Part shown: positions 28,203-37,566 of the stretch, piece by piece | Numbering within the stretch: position 1 is the stretch's first letter | Layout: each line of letters begins with the position of its first letter | NCBI GenBank assembly: GCA_963841695.1 | Contig: CAWJDQ010000012.1 | Location: 1 to 64,000, forward strand | DNA length: 64,000 nt | Origin: RYN-230 sp963841695 | GTDB taxonomy: Bacteria; Actinomycetota; Actinomycetes; Streptosporangiales; Streptosporangiaceae | Direction: 5' to 3' | Notes under the pieces: model-generated | The model's input: only the letters and a program-made list of their open reading frames with translations | The model's database searches: none | What the model was told of the DNA's origin: nothing | Translations under genes and position numbers: made by a program

Positions 28203-29102
28203 ATGACTGCTACCGGGAGCCGTGGCGAGAACGTGCGGGTCGCGGTGCTGGGCACCGGCATCATGGGCTCGGCGATGGCCCGCAATCTCCTGTCGGCTGG
28301 GCTACGCACCACGGTCTGGGATCGGTCGCCGGCGGCGACCGCGCCGCTGTCGGAGGCTGGCGCGCGGGTCACCGCGTCGCCGGAAGAGGCGGTGCGGGAC
28401 GCCCACGTCGTGATCACGATGCTGCCGACCGCTGACGTCGTCACCTCCGTGATCTTCGAGGGCGGGGTCGCCAGCGCGCTGGGCCAGGGCGCGGTGTGGG
28501 CGCAAATGGGCACCATCGGCCTGGCGGAAACGGCGGAGATCGGCGACCGTCTCGGCCAGCTGCGGCCCGACGTCATCTTCGTGGACGCCCCGGTGTCGGG
28601 CAGCAAGGGCCCCGCCGAGTCCGGCCAGCTGCTCATCCTGGCGTCCGGCCCGCCCGCCGCGGCCGCCGCCGTGGACCCGGTGTTCTCAGCGATCGGCCGC
28701 AAGACCGTGTGGCTCGGCGCGGCGGGCCAGGGCAGCCGGATGAAGCTGGCCGTCAACGCGTACATGTCCATCCTGATCGAGGGCGTGGCCGAAGCCCTGG
28801 AGCTGGCGGGCCAGCTGGGCATCGATGACGCCCGGCTGGCCGAGGCCATCGAGGGCGGCCCGCTGGACGCACCGATCGCCGACGCCAAGCTGCACAAAAT
28901 GGAGCGCGGTGATTTCGCGCCCGAGTTCCCCCTGGAGTGGGCGCTCAAGGACGTGGACCTGGCCCTCGGAGCCGCCCGCGACGGCGGGTTGCCCCTGCTC
29001 GCCGCGCTGTCGCGGCAGTGGCACACCGCGGTGGACGCGGGCCACGGCCGGGACGATGTCAGTGCCGCCCGTCTCGCGCTCGGCGGTCACCAGCAGCCTT
29101 GA
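28203..29102 (+). CDS. NAD(P)-dependent beta-hydroxyacid dehydrogenase family protein
   Basis: 299 residues. VRVAVLGTGIMGSAMARNLL is the nucleotide-binding turn, DAPVSGSKGPAESGQL the substrate-binding loop, and GQGSRMKLAVNAYM carries the catalytic Lys of the 3-hydroxyisobutyrate dehydrogenase / 6-phosphogluconate dehydrogenase superfamily. WDRSPAAT after strand two, with Arg, suggests NADP preference. The substrate is uncertain; actinobacterial relatives include glyoxylate/succinic-semialdehyde reductases and imine-reductase-like enzymes. Intact. Confidence 0.88.
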   Translation: MTATGSRGENVRVAVLGTGIMGSAMARNLLSAGLRTTVWDRSPAATAPLSEAGARVTASPEEAVRDAHVVITMLPTADVVTSVIFEGGVASALGQGAVWAQMGTIGLAETAEIGDRLGQLRPDVIFVDAPVSGSKGPAESGQLLILASGPPAAAAAVDPVFSAIGRKTVWLGAAGQGSRMKLAVNAYMSILIEGVAEALELAGQLGIDDARLAEAIEGGPLDAPIADAKLHKMERGDFAPEFPLEWALKDVDLALGAARDGGLPLLAALSRQWHTAVDAGHGRDDVSAARLALGGHQQP

Positions 29103-29270
29103 TCGCGCACCGCGGAGGCCGCCCATGGCTGGCTTCCGCGACTCGCTTATCGTGGTTCTTGGTGCCGCGATGGGCATCCAGAACGCTGCTGCCCGCACGA
29201 TCGCGGCGCCTGACCTCACACCACCGTGCTGACCCTCACCATCACCGGGAATGCGGAAGGTGCAGGAGAG

Positions 29271-29576
29271 ATGAGCGTTGAGCGGACCCAGAGAGGGCAC
29301 CAGATCAGGTATGAGCTCCGCCACGGTGCCACGGAGGTGGGCGTGCTGATCTACGGACAACCTGAGATCGAGCCGGCCGCCTGGAAGATCCTGCTGCCCG
29401 AGCCGGACGGTACCGAAGATCTCTACGCCGCCGAGCAGTTCCGCGCGCCCGACGCCGGGCAGCTTCAGGCCTGGCTGACCCCGATCGTCGGCGCCGGGCC
29501 CGCCGCGGAGCTCAGCGACGCCGTGGATGCCGATCCCCCGCAGACGTCCGGCTGGGTACCGCGCCACAGCGGCTGA
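29271..29576 (+). CDS. Hypothetical protein
   Basis: 101 residues. It is mixed beta/alpha (HQIRYELRHGATEVGVLIYG, WKILLPEPDG, AGQLQAWLTPIV) with a flexible end. No membrane segment or known motif. ATG at 29271 is used, with GGAAGGTG about ten bases upstream; an upstream GTG at 29226 is possible. I do not recognise the family. The gene lies 45 bases before the flavin monooxygenase and may be co-transcribed. Confidence 0.55.
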   Translation: MSVERTQRGHQIRYELRHGATEVGVLIYGQPEIEPAAWKILLPEPDGTEDLYAAEQFRAPDAGQLQAWLTPIVGAGPAAELSDAVDADPPQTSGWVPRHSG

Positions 29577-29621
29577 CCGGCCGCCTGCCCGCGGGGCCAG
29601 CCCTCAACCAGAAAGGCCGCG

Positions 29622-30752
29622 ATGGCCAGCGAAGCAGCAGACGCGCTGCACGCCGTGGTGGCCGGCGGCAGCCTGGTCGGCCTGTCTGTGGCCATCGCGC
29701 TGTCCCGGCCCGGGATGGACGTGACCGTGCTCGAGCGCAGCCCGGCCCGTGCCGTGGAGCTCGGCGGGGGCCTGGGCGTGGACGTCGCCCTGCTCCGGCA
29801 GGTCACCGGCCTCCGCGACGAGCCCCGGTGCTGCACGGCATCGACCGCGACACCACCGCCTGGCACCTGCTGCAGGGATGGCTGGAGGACCGGGCCAGCC
29901 GCCGCGCGGGCGTGACGGTGCGCCGGGGGATTGAGGTGACCGCCGTGCATCCCGGCAGCGGCCAGCAGCCGGCCAGCGTGATCACGGAGGACGGCCGTGA
30001 GTACCGCGCTGACCTGGTGATCGGGGCCGACGGGGCGCGGAGCACGGTACGCGCCGCCGTGGACCCGGGCTGCCCGGACGCCCGCTACGCGGGCGTGCTG
30101 CTGTGGCGCAGCCTGGTCAACGAGCAGGCCCTGCCGGCCGGCGTCGCGCTGCCGGCGAGGCGAACCGTCCCGGGAGGTCTACGCGGGTCCCTACCGGCTG
30201 GTCACCTACCTGGTGCCCGGCGCCGCCGGCGAGACACAGCCCGGGCTCCGCCGCCTGAACATGGTCTGGTACGACCCTCAGCAGGCCGCCCTGCTGCGTG
30301 ACATGGGCGTGCTGGACGGTGAGACGGTCCGCGGCAGCCTGGCCCCGGGAGCGCTGCCCGGCCCGGTCCGCGAGCGGCTCGCCGGCTTCGCCGCCGCGAA
30401 CTGGCCCAGCCCGTGGCGCGAGGCCCTGGCCGTGGCGCTGCGCGACGGAACCGTGTTCGGCACCCCGATCGTGCACTACGAGCCGAGGCGGCTGGCCCGC
30501 GGCCGGGCCGCACTGGCCGGGGACGCCGCCCACGCCGCCAGCCCCATGGCCGGCGGCGGATTCCGCCAGGGACTGTACGACGTGGCCGCCCTGGCGCAGG
30601 TCATCATCGCGGCCGGCACCCCCGGCGAGATACCGGGCGCCCTCGGCCAGTACCAGGAACTGCGGCTTGGCCCGGCCGCCCGGCACGTCGCCGTGAGCGA
30701 GCAGGCCACCTCCGGCTACCTGGCCCACGCCGCCGCGGGGCCACGCGCATGA
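29622..30752 (+). CDS. FAD-dependent monooxygenase, PHBH type (two frame breaks)
   Basis: About 376 residues. ADALHAVVAGGSLVGLSVAI is the FAD-binding turn (a GGSLVG form), LVIGADGARSTVR the DG motif, and LAGDAAHAASPMAGGG the GD motif that contacts ribityl and pyrophosphate. The two CCGG sites at 29825-29828 (a base missing) and 30152-30155 (one G extra) carry the frame breaks. Group A flavin monooxygenases hydroxylate or epoxidise small aromatic or other substrates with NAD(P)H; the substrate here is unknown. Confidence 0.85.
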
Positions 30753-30790
30753 CCGTTACGGTCCAGTACACCGGCGAAAGGAGAACCACG

Positions 30791-31108
30791 ATGCCCGACC
30801 AGACCCGCGAGCCCGCGCCGACCTGGCAGCCGCCACCCGACTCCGAGCAGTTCGGCGGAGACCTGGACGCCGCGGAGCGGAACGAACTGCCCGCCTCGGC
30901 CTACGCCTTCCCGCGGCAGCGCAAGGAACCGCTGACCTCGGCCAGCCACGTGCGGACCGCCCTCGCCCGATTCGACCAGGTCCGCGACGTCAGTGACGAT
31001 GACCGGGCGCTCGCCTTCGAAAATATCCGCCGCGCCGCGTCCTACTTCGACGTCGGCATGACCGAGAAGTCGTGGCACGATCTCATGCCCCCGCCCAGCG
31101 GCCGCTGA
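30791..31108 (+). CDS. DUF6582-like small protein
   Basis: 105 residues, acidic start rich in Pro and Glu, then LPASAYAFPRQRKEPLTSAS, HVRTALARFDQVRDVSDDD and RALAFENIRRAASYFDVG. This matches a family known from phage-related and environmental proteins (DUF6582), where the phrase 'FP.QRKEPL..A.HVR.A.ARF' recurs. AAAGGAG lies eight bases before the ATG at 30791. Function unknown. Confidence 0.75.
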   Translation: MPDQTREPAPTWQPPPDSEQFGGDLDAAERNELPASAYAFPRQRKEPLTSASHVRTALARFDQVRDVSDDDRALAFENIRRAASYFDVGMTEKSWHDLMPPPSGR

Positions 31109-31135
31109 TGCCCGCTGATGCGGGGGTGGCGCCGC

Positions 31136-31828
31136 TCAGGGCGAGGGGTGGATAGAACGGGCCGCGACCGTGAGCCGGCCGTTTTCCATCCGGCCGGTCC
31201 GCTGGGCCCGGGCCGCGACGATGCTGTCGTGGCTGACGATGACGAGCGTGAGCCGCAGGTCGTCCCACAGCTGCTCGAGCAGCGTCATGATCTCGTCCCT
31301 GGTGCCTTCGTCGAGGTTGCCGGTCGGCTCGTCCGCCAGCAGCACGGTGGGCTGCTTGACCAGGGCCCGGGCGATGGCGACCCGCTGCTGCTGGCCGCCG
31401 GACAGCTCCGACGGCAGGTGCCGGGCCCGGTCACCGAGGCCCACGGCGGCCAGCGCGCGGAGCGCGCGCTCTTGCCGCCCGGCTGCGGCCACCCGGAGCG
31501 GGACCAGGGCGGTCTCGACGTTCTCCTGGGCGGACAGGGTCGGGATGAGGTTGAAGGACTGGAAGATGAAGCCGATCGACGCGGCCCGGACCCGGGTCAG
31601 CTGGCTCTCCCGCAGCCGGGTCAGGTCCTGGCCGCCGAACAGGACCGTGCCCGAGGTCGGGCGGTCCAGCGCACCGAGAATCTGCAGCAGCGTGCTCTTC
31701 CCGTGGCCGGTGGGTCCCTGGATGGCGAGCCAGTCGCCGTCCTCGATGACCAGGTCCACGCCGGCCAGCGCGTGGACCGTCTGCCGGCCCTTGCGGTAGT
31801 CCCGGGTGACGCCGGTGAGCTGGTACAT
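31136..31828 (-). CDS. ABC transporter ATP-binding protein, MacB/LolD type
   Basis: 230 residues. Walker A reads GPTGHGKSTLLQ, with His where Ser is usual; signature LSGGQQQRVAIARALVKQ, Walker B VLLADEPTGNLD, H-loop VIVSHDS. The sequence TVHALAGVDLVIEDGDW is typical of the MacB branch. It ends a minus-strand operon with the FtsX-like permease at 31911-33341, a lipoprotein and a two-component system. Such complexes do not move substrate through the membrane directly but drive periplasmic or envelope reactions by mechanotransmission. Confidence 0.93.
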   Translation of the reverse strand: MYQLTGVTRDYRKGRQTVHALAGVDLVIEDGDWLAIQGPTGHGKSTLLQILGALDRPTSGTVLFGGQDLTRLRESQLTRVRAASIGFIFQSFNLIPTLSAQENVETALVPLRVAAAGRQERALRALAAVGLGDRARHLPSELSGGQQQRVAIARALVKQPTVLLADEPTGNLDEGTRDEIMTLLEQLWDDLRLTLVIVSHDSIVAARAQRTGRMENGRLTVAARSIHPSP

Positions 31829-31910
31829 GGGGGTTTCCCTTCGTGATTATGCCGAGCGGTTCCGCCGGGCGGTTCCGCTGAGCGGTGCTGCAGATCTCGC
31901 GCCCGGCTGG

Positions 31911-33341
31911 TCAGACGACCCGGGCCAGCGCGTCGGCCGGGCGGAGGCGGACGGCCCGCCAGCCGCCGAACGAGCCGGCCACCAGGCCGCCGGCCAGCGC
32001 GAGGACGACGGCCAGCAGCACCGCGCTGATCGTGACGGGCGCGGTCAGGTGCACGGACACGGTGTGCGCGGCCGACTGGGCGGCGTGCGCGAAGCCGCCA
32101 CCCCCGGCTGGGCCGGCCGCCCCGCCTGGTCCAGCCGGTGCGCTGGCCGGGGTGGTGGCGGTCAGCGGCGGGGCGAGGGCCTGGACCAGCGCCGCGCCGC
32201 CGAATCCGAGCGCGACCCCGGCCACCCCGCCGATCAGGCCGATGGCCAGCGCCTCCCCCATGATCTGGCTGAGGATCCGGCGGTTCCGCCAGCCGAGCGC
32301 TTTGAGCGTGCCAAACTCCCGGACCCGGCGGGATACCGCGGCCACGGTGAGCAGGCTGGCCAGGCCGAACGCGGCCGCGAGCACGGCGATGGCCAGCCAC
32401 TTGCCGAGGTTGTTGGCCAGGCTGGAGGCGCTGGACAGCGAGCCGGTGACCTCGCTGGCCAGGTCGCTGGAGGTAGTCACGGTGGCCTTGGGCAGGGCAC
32501 CGGAGATCTCGCTGGACACCGCGCTGATGTCCGCGGCGCTGGCCGCGGACACGTAGATGGTGTTCACCTCGTTCTTCATGCTGGCCAGGGCCTGTGCCCG
32601 GGCCAGTGGGAGGTAGACATCCGTGGACGCGCTGCCCTGGGCCACGCTGACCACCCCGATCACGGTGAACTTCGTCCCCGCGACCTTGACCGTGGACCCG
32701 GTCGTCAGGTTCTGCGCCCTGGCGTAGTTGGCGTCCACCACCGCGACGCTGGCGGTGGAGTCAGCCGAGCTGAAGTTGTGGCCCGAGGTGATCGTGCCGG
32801 AGCTCAGCGGGCCCAGCGCCCCGTTGGCCAGGTCAACCCCGGTCACGGTGAAGCTGCTGCTCTTGATGCTGGACCTGCCGCCTGAGGCGCTGGCGGCGCC
32901 GCCCTGGCCGGTGCCTGACCCGCCGGCGTTGATCGTGCCGGACAGCTTCAGGTCGGTCAGGGTGAGCGCGCCCGCCGTCGCGGACACATCTTTCAGGCCC
33001 GATATCCTGGCCACGTCGGAGGACGGCAGGGCGCCCAGCCCGCCGCTGGTCAGCACGCTGCGGCTGAAGCTCGTCCCCGCGGACGGCTTACGGCCCGAAT
33101 TACCGCCGCCGAAACCGAACCGGGTGGGGCCGCCTGATCCCGCGGCCGGCGTCTGGGTGACCGTGACGTCGGTGCCCACCCCGTAGAGGGACTGCAGCAC
33201 GGTCCGCTGAGAACTGGATACTCCCGACGAGGCGGCGGTCACGGTGATGACCAGGCCGATGCCCAGGGCCAGGCCCAGGGCGATGAAAATCGCCTGCCGC
33301 ATGCGCCGGCGCAATTCCCGCCGCAGGTAGGTGAGGAACAT
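31911..33341 (-). CDS. ABC transporter permease, FtsX/MacB type
   Basis: 476 residues. One membrane segment at the start (AIFIALGLALGIGLVITVTA, residues about 17-36), then a large extracytoplasmic domain of about 270 residues rich in Ser/Gly/Thr, then FtsX-like segments (WLAIAVLAAAFGLASLLTVA; LSQIMGEALAIGLIGGVAG; VTISAVLLAVVLALAGGLVA). REFGTLKALGWRNRRI is the conserved cytoplasmic loop that contacts the ATPase. Fits the four-segment MacB topology. Intact, 82 bases upstream of its ATPase. Confidence 0.93.
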   Translation of the reverse strand: MFLTYLRRELRRRMRQAIFIALGLALGIGLVITVTAASSGVSSSQRTVLQSLYGVGTDVTVTQTPAAGSGGPTRFGFGGGNSGRKPSAGTSFSRSVLTSGGLGALPSSDVARISGLKDVSATAGALTLTDLKLSGTINAGGSGTGQGGAASASGGRSSIKSSSFTVTGVDLANGALGPLSSGTITSGHNFSSADSTASVAVVDANYARAQNLTTGSTVKVAGTKFTVIGVVSVAQGSASTDVYLPLARAQALASMKNEVNTIYVSAASAADISAVSSEISGALPKATVTTSSDLASEVTGSLSSASSLANNLGKWLAIAVLAAAFGLASLLTVAAVSRRVREFGTLKALGWRNRRILSQIMGEALAIGLIGGVAGVALGFGGAALVQALAPPLTATTPASAPAGPGGAAGPAGGGGFAHAAQSAAHTVSVHLTAPVTISAVLLAVVLALAGGLVAGSFGGWRAVRLRPADALARVV

Positions 33342-33395
33342 GTGCTCTCAATTCCTTTTCTCTCAAAAATTTCGCTGCTGGTGCCGTCCCGGGGC

Positions 33396-33727
33396 TCAGC
33401 CGGGCGCGCCGCCGCCCCGGGGGAACGTGCCGCCGCCGCAGGCCTTCAGGGCGTTGCGGAACGCGGAGGCGGCTGATCCCGTCGGCCGGGCCTGCGGCTG
33501 GCCGCTGCCCGGTGCCGGCCGCCCGTGCGGCAGGCTCAGGCCCTGCTTCTGCAGGCACTGCCGGAAGCTGGCCTGGCTGCCCGGACTGGCGAGGCCGGCG
33601 ACGACGGAGTGGATGTGGCACTGCTCGCGCTGCAGCCGGTGGCCAGGACCCCGGCCAGCAGCACGGGCCCGAGAACGGCCAGCCGGGCCCGGTGCCGGGC
33701 CAGGTATCGATACGGGCTGCTCACCAT
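33396..33727 (-). CDS. Predicted lipoprotein, accessory to the MacB-like operon (one frame break)
   Basis: About 110 residues. RYLARHRARLAVLGPVLLAG followed by VLATGC is a lipobox signal. After a frame break near 33585-33600 it reads SQASFRQCLQKQGLSLP, then SAASAFRNALKACGGG: two Cys-containing short helical modules similar to each other (FRQCLQKQG and FRNALKACGGG). Small secreted proteins with this double motif are common beside FtsX-type ABC genes in actinobacteria. It lies between the sensor kinase and the permease. AAGGAGA precedes the ATG at 33727. Confidence 0.7.
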
Positions 33728-33848
33728 GTCTCCTTCGGGGTGAACGGCGGCCTGCGAGGCGCCCGCCGGGCAGGCCGGCTGGCCCGTCATCCTGAAGTCA
33801 ATGGCCTGCGCCTTGCGATCTCGTTGCGGCGGGCTGTGAGGTCCCTGC

Positions 33849-35324
33849 TTAGCGGCCGGTCTTCTCGCTGACCACCTCGGACAGCGGCAGCGTGACCTGG
33901 AAGGCGGACCCGTGGCCGGGCTGGGTGCTGACCGTGATGGTCCCGGCGTGCGCAGCGGCCAGGGCGGCGGCGATGGACAGGCCGAGGCCACTGCCGCCCC
34001 GGGCGCGAGTGCGGGCCCGGTCGGTCCGGTAGAAACGCTCGAACACGTGGGCTGCCTGGTCGGCGGTCAGGCCGGGACCGTGGTCAGCCACGATGAGCTG
34101 GGCCTGCCCGGCCTGCTCCCGGACGGTGACGCTGACCGCTGACCCGCGCGGGGTGTGCTGCAGGGCGTTGCCGATCAGGTTGTCGAGGACCTGGCGCAGC
34201 CGCTCGGCGTCTGCGTCCACGATCACCGGGACGTCGGCGTGCAGGGTGATCGGGCGGCCGGGCTGGATCAGCCGGGCAGCCAGGACGGCCCGGGCGGCGA
34301 TGCTGGACAGGTCGACGGGGCGGCGGTCCAGGGGACGGTCCTGATCGAACTGGGCGAGCAGCAGGAGGTCATCCACCAGCCGGCCCATCCGGGCGGCCTC
34401 GGACTGGATGAGGGTCATCAGCCGGAGCAGCTCCGCGTGGCTGGCGCCCGCCCCCTGCTGCAGCGAGAACTCGGCCAGGCCGCGGACGGACGTCAGCGGG
34501 GTGCGCAGTTCGTGGCTGGCGTCGGCGACGAACTGCCGCATCCGGTCTTCGGAGTCCAGGGCGCGCGCTTCGCCCTCTTCCCGGGCCCGGTAGGCGGCCT
34601 CGATCCGGGCCAGCATCGTGTTCAGGGCCTCGGCCAGCCTGCCCACCTCGGTGCGGTGCGGCGGATGGTCGATGCGCCGGGACAGGTCGCCGGCGGCGAT
34701 CGCGGCCGCCGTGTCCTCCATCCTGGCCAGCGGGGACAGGCTGATCCGCACCAGGGGCAGCCCGAGCCCGGCCAGCAGCACGATGGCGACGGCCCCGGCG
34801 ACCGCGTCGGCGATCTCCAGCCGGGTCACGGTGCTGTTCAGGTTGTCCAGGCTGAACGCGATGACGGCGTGCCGGCCACCGGGCAACGCGCGGACCAGGA
34901 CGCGCCAGGAATGCCCGGGATCGTCCGCGGCCGGCACCGTGAACGGCCCGTGCGCGTCTCCCAGGCCCCCGGGGGCGATCCGGGGGAGTGCGGCATGGTG
35001 CAGGGGTGCCTCGGTCACCGAGACCCGGCCGTCGGCGCTGATGATCTCGATCAGGAACTGGAAGGGCTGGCTGGGCCGGCCAGGCTGGGGGCCCCGGGGA
35101 GGCCGCGGCGTCCCGGCGGCCAGGTTACGGCTGGCCACCGCGGCGAAGTCGCGGAGCTGCTGATCAGCCCGGCTGAGCAGGTACCCCTGCAGCAGCGTCG
35201 TGCCGAGCGAGCCCATCACCACCGAGGTGATCGTGACCAGGAACGCGGCCACGGCCATCACCCGGACCCGCAGCGACGCGCTGGCCACCGCCGCCCGCAG
35301 CCAGCGGGCCGGCCGGGATCTCAC
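33849..35324 (-). CDS. Sensor histidine kinase, MprB/TcrY-like
   Basis: 491 residues. Two membrane segments (VMAVAAFLVTITSVVMGSLG and IADAVAGAVAIVLLAGLGLP) enclose an extracytoplasmic sensor domain of about 140 residues. HAMP (LARMEDTAAAIAAGDLSRRI), phosphorylation helix VADASHELRTPLTSVRGL, N box NLIGNALQHT, G boxes HGPGL and GGSGLGLSI are all intact. The start is GTG at 35324, overlapping the regulator's TGA (GTGA). It should sense an envelope signal and act through the regulator on the downstream lipoprotein-permease-ATPase genes. Confidence 0.95.
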   Translation of the reverse strand: MRSRPARWLRAAVASASLRVRVMAVAAFLVTITSVVMGSLGTTLLQGYLLSRADQQLRDFAAVASRNLAAGTPRPPRGPQPGRPSQPFQFLIEIISADGRVSVTEAPLHHAALPRIAPGGLGDAHGPFTVPAADDPGHSWRVLVRALPGGRHAVIAFSLDNLNSTVTRLEIADAVAGAVAIVLLAGLGLPLVRISLSPLARMEDTAAAIAAGDLSRRIDHPPHRTEVGRLAEALNTMLARIEAAYRAREEGEARALDSEDRMRQFVADASHELRTPLTSVRGLAEFSLQQGAGASHAELLRLMTLIQSEAARMGRLVDDLLLLAQFDQDRPLDRRPVDLSSIAARAVLAARLIQPGRPITLHADVPVIVDADAERLRQVLDNLIGNALQHTPRGSAVSVTVREQAGQAQLIVADHGPGLTADQAAHVFERFYRTDRARTRARGGSGLGLSIAAALAAAHAGTITVSTQPGHGSAFQVTLPLSEVVSEKTGR

Positions 35325-36049
35325 GACGGGGGCACCCGCAGCATGTAGCCGGCCCCGCGGATCGTCTGGATCAGCCGCGGCTCGCCCTGGTCAACCTTGC
35401 GCCGCAGGTAGCTGATGCAGGGCTCCACGACGCTGCCGTCGCCACTGAAGCTGTAGTCCCAGACGTGATCGAGAATCTGCGCCTTGCTGAGGACCTGGCC
35501 GGCGTTGACCATCAGGTACCGCAGCAGCTTGAACTCGGTCGGGGTCAGGGTCACCAGCGCGCCGTGCCGCCGTACCTCGTGCGTGTCCTCATCGAGTTCC
35601 AGGTCCGCGAGGAGCAGCCGGGAACCCTCTGCCCCCGGGCCCCCGCAGCGCCGCAGTACCGCCCGGATGCGGGCCAGGACCTCGTCCAGGCTGAACGGCT
35701 TGGTGACATAGTCATCCCCGCCCAGGGTCAGCCCGGCCACCCGCTCATGCACCTGGCTGCGGGCGGTCAGGAAGATGACCGGCACCCGCGGGCCGCCGGC
35801 CCTGAGCGTGCGAACCACGTCAAAGCCATCGCCGTCCGGGAGCATGACGTCGAGCAGGATCAGGTCCGGCCGCGACGCCGCCGCGGCGCGCAGCGCCTCC
35901 CGGCCGCTGGCCGCGGTCCGCACGTCGAACCCGGCGAATCGCAGCGACCCCGACAGCAGTTCCAGGATGGTCGGCTCATCCTCGACCACCAGCAGCCGGG
36001 CCTCGAGGCGGCCACCCGGTGCCCCCGCTCCGCCGGCTGAGGAACCCAT
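35321..36049 (-). CDS. Response regulator, OmpR/MprA-like
   Basis: 242 residues. Receiver domain RLLVVEDEPTILELLSGSLR with phospho-acceptor Asp67 (LILLDVMLPDGDG), FLTARSQ and VTKPFSLDEV, followed by a winged helix (LTPTEFKLLRYLMVNAGQVL, ISYLRRKVDQ, IQTIRGAGYML). The first 15 residues are a Gly/Ala extension, so a later start is possible. First gene of a five-gene minus-strand operon. Candidate binding repeats lie upstream at 36152-36167. Confidence 0.95.
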   Translation of the reverse strand: MGSSAGGAGAPGGRLEARLLVVEDEPTILELLSGSLRFAGFDVRTAASGREALRAAAASRPDLILLDVMLPDGDGFDVVRTLRAGGPRVPVIFLTARSQVHERVAGLTLGGDDYVTKPFSLDEVLARIRAVLRRCGGPGAEGSRLLLADLELDEDTHEVRRHGALVTLTPTEFKLLRYLMVNAGQVLSKAQILDHVWDYSFSGDGSVVEPCISYLRRKVDQGEPRLIQTIRGAGYMLRVPPS

Positions 36050-36151
36050 GGTCTGACGTTCGCTGCTGAACCTTGCGATCTGATGACCGCAGGCTGGGAA
36101 AGCCCTGTCCGCCCCGCCCCGCGCCGGTTTTCGTTAGCTGCGATTTTCTGT

Positions 36152-36167
36152 GAGCTTCCGTAGAGCT
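36152..36167. promoter_or_regulatory. GAGCT direct repeats 11 bases apart, candidate OmpR-type site
   Basis: GAGCT at 36152-36156 and again at 36163-36167, exactly one helical turn apart, in the region between the divergent response regulator and SpoIIE gene. A nine-base direct repeat CTGACGTTC also occurs at 36053 and 36166. Binding by the adjacent regulator is inferred only. Confidence 0.3.
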
Positions 36168-36189
36168 GACGTTCAGTAACTTCACGGGC

Positions 36190-37476
36190 GTGACCTGCAT
36201 GATTGCGGATCAGTACAGGCCAGAGCCGGCGAGCGGGCGGATGAGGGGCAGCCACGTGAACAGACATGCGGGGCCCGGGTGGCGGCGCTGGTCCCAGCGC
36301 CCCGGCGCCGGCATCCGGCTGAACGTGTCAGGACCGTCCCAGCCGTCCGGCGTGCTGGCCAGGCGGGCGCTCGCGGTGCTGCTCTTCCTGGCGATCACGG
36401 TGGTGGCGGTGGCCCAGTACCGCGGCGTCCGGGGTCCCGTCGCGGTCTCGTGGCTGGCGGTCGGCCCGCTCCTGGCGTCGCTGCTGCTGCGCCCGCTCGT
36501 CACCGCCGTGCTGGCGGGATGGGCGACGCTCCTGGGCCTCGGGCTGATCATGGACCAGCCGGGCCGGCCTGGATCGCTGGTGTCGCATCTCGGCGTGGTC
36601 GTGCTGCTGGCCGCCTTCGCCGTGGCCAACGCCACGCTGCGCACCGCGGCGCAGCGGCGGCTGAGCCGGGTCCGCGCGGTGGCGCGGGTGGCGCAGAGCG
36701 CGCTGCTGCGCGAGGTCCCGGCGGCGGTCACGGCGGGACGGATGGCCTCGCGGTACGTCTCGGCCGCGGCGGAGGCCCGGGTCGGCGGGGACATCCTGGA
36801 GGTCGTCTCCGAGGGGGGCCGGACCCGCTGGCTCATCGGGGACACGCGCGGGAAGGGACTGCCGGCGGTGCGCCTGGCCAGCATCGCGACGACCAGTTTC
36901 CGGGACGCCTGCGCCCGGCCGGGCTTGTCGCTGACCGAGATCGCCCGCGTGGTGGACCACTCGGTGACGCTGGCCGCGGGCGACGAGGACTTCGTGACCG
37001 CGTTGTTCGCCGAGTTCGACCCGCGTGGCTGGCTTGAGCTCGTCACCTGCGGCCACCCGCCGCCGCTGCGGCTGGCCGCGGGCGGCGGCCTGCAGGCCCT
37101 GACTCCCTCCTCGTACGCGACACCGCTCGGCCTGCACCCCGGCCTGACGTCATCCACGTTCTCCGTGGGCCCGGGCGACCGGGTGGTCTTCTACACCGAC
37201 GGCCTGCTGGAGGCCCGCGACCGGGCGGGCCGCTACTTCCGGCTGGAGGACTGCACCGACCTGCTCCGTGGCCCGGACCTGGAGGCCGCGGCGGACGGGC
37301 TGCTCGATCGCCTGGTGTCGCACACCGGCCGCAGGCTCGACGACGATGTGGCCGTGCTGCTGTTCGAGGCGGCGTCCGCGCCGGCCGGTGCGGCGGGCGG
37401 GGCCTCTGCGCCTGCGAGGACACCTGGCGGCGTCAGGCCGGATGGCAACCTGGTGGCGGCCGGGTCCGCGCCCTGA
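36190..37476 (+). CDS. Membrane-bound SpoIIE-type PP2C phosphatase
   Basis: 428 residues as drawn from the GTG at 36190; a GTG at 36256 with GAGGGG upstream is an equally good start. Three membrane segments (RALAVLLFLAITVVAVAQY, AVSWLAVGPLLASLLLRPLV, SHLGVVVLLAAFAVANA) precede a SpoIIE phosphatase domain: VGGDILEVVSEGG, IGDTRGKGLPAVRLASI and VVFYTDGLLEARD. These enzymes dephosphorylate Ser/Thr on anti-sigma-factor antagonists and so release alternative sigma factors. No partner kinase or antagonist is in the window. Convergent with fdhA. Confidence 0.9.
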   Translation: MTCMIADQYRPEPASGRMRGSHVNRHAGPGWRRWSQRPGAGIRLNVSGPSQPSGVLARRALAVLLFLAITVVAVAQYRGVRGPVAVSWLAVGPLLASLLLRPLVTAVLAGWATLLGLGLIMDQPGRPGSLVSHLGVVVLLAAFAVANATLRTAAQRRLSRVRAVARVAQSALLREVPAAVTAGRMASRYVSAAAEARVGGDILEVVSEGGRTRWLIGDTRGKGLPAVRLASIATTSFRDACARPGLSLTEIARVVDHSVTLAAGDEDFVTALFAEFDPRGWLELVTCGHPPPLRLAAGGGLQALTPSSYATPLGLHPGLTSSTFSVGPGDRVVFYTDGLLEARDRAGRYFRLEDCTDLLRGPDLEAAADGLLDRLVSHTGRRLDDDVAVLLFEAASAPAGAAGGASAPARTPGGVRPDGNLVAAGSAP

Positions 37477-37487
37477 CCGGGCCGGGT

Positions 37488-37533
37488 GGCCGTGCCCGGC
37501 AGGCCGCCGCGCGGCAGCCGGCCGGGCACGGCC
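37488..37533. terminator. Bidirectional terminator-like perfect inverted repeat
   Basis: GGCCGTGCCCGG (37488-37499) and its exact inverse CCGGGCACGGCC (37522-37533) with a 22-base loop, placed between two convergent genes. No T-tract, as is usual for high-GC actinobacteria. Confidence 0.7.
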
Positions 37534-37566
37534 GGCGCCCGGCAGGCTCCGGTCAGGCCGGGCACC

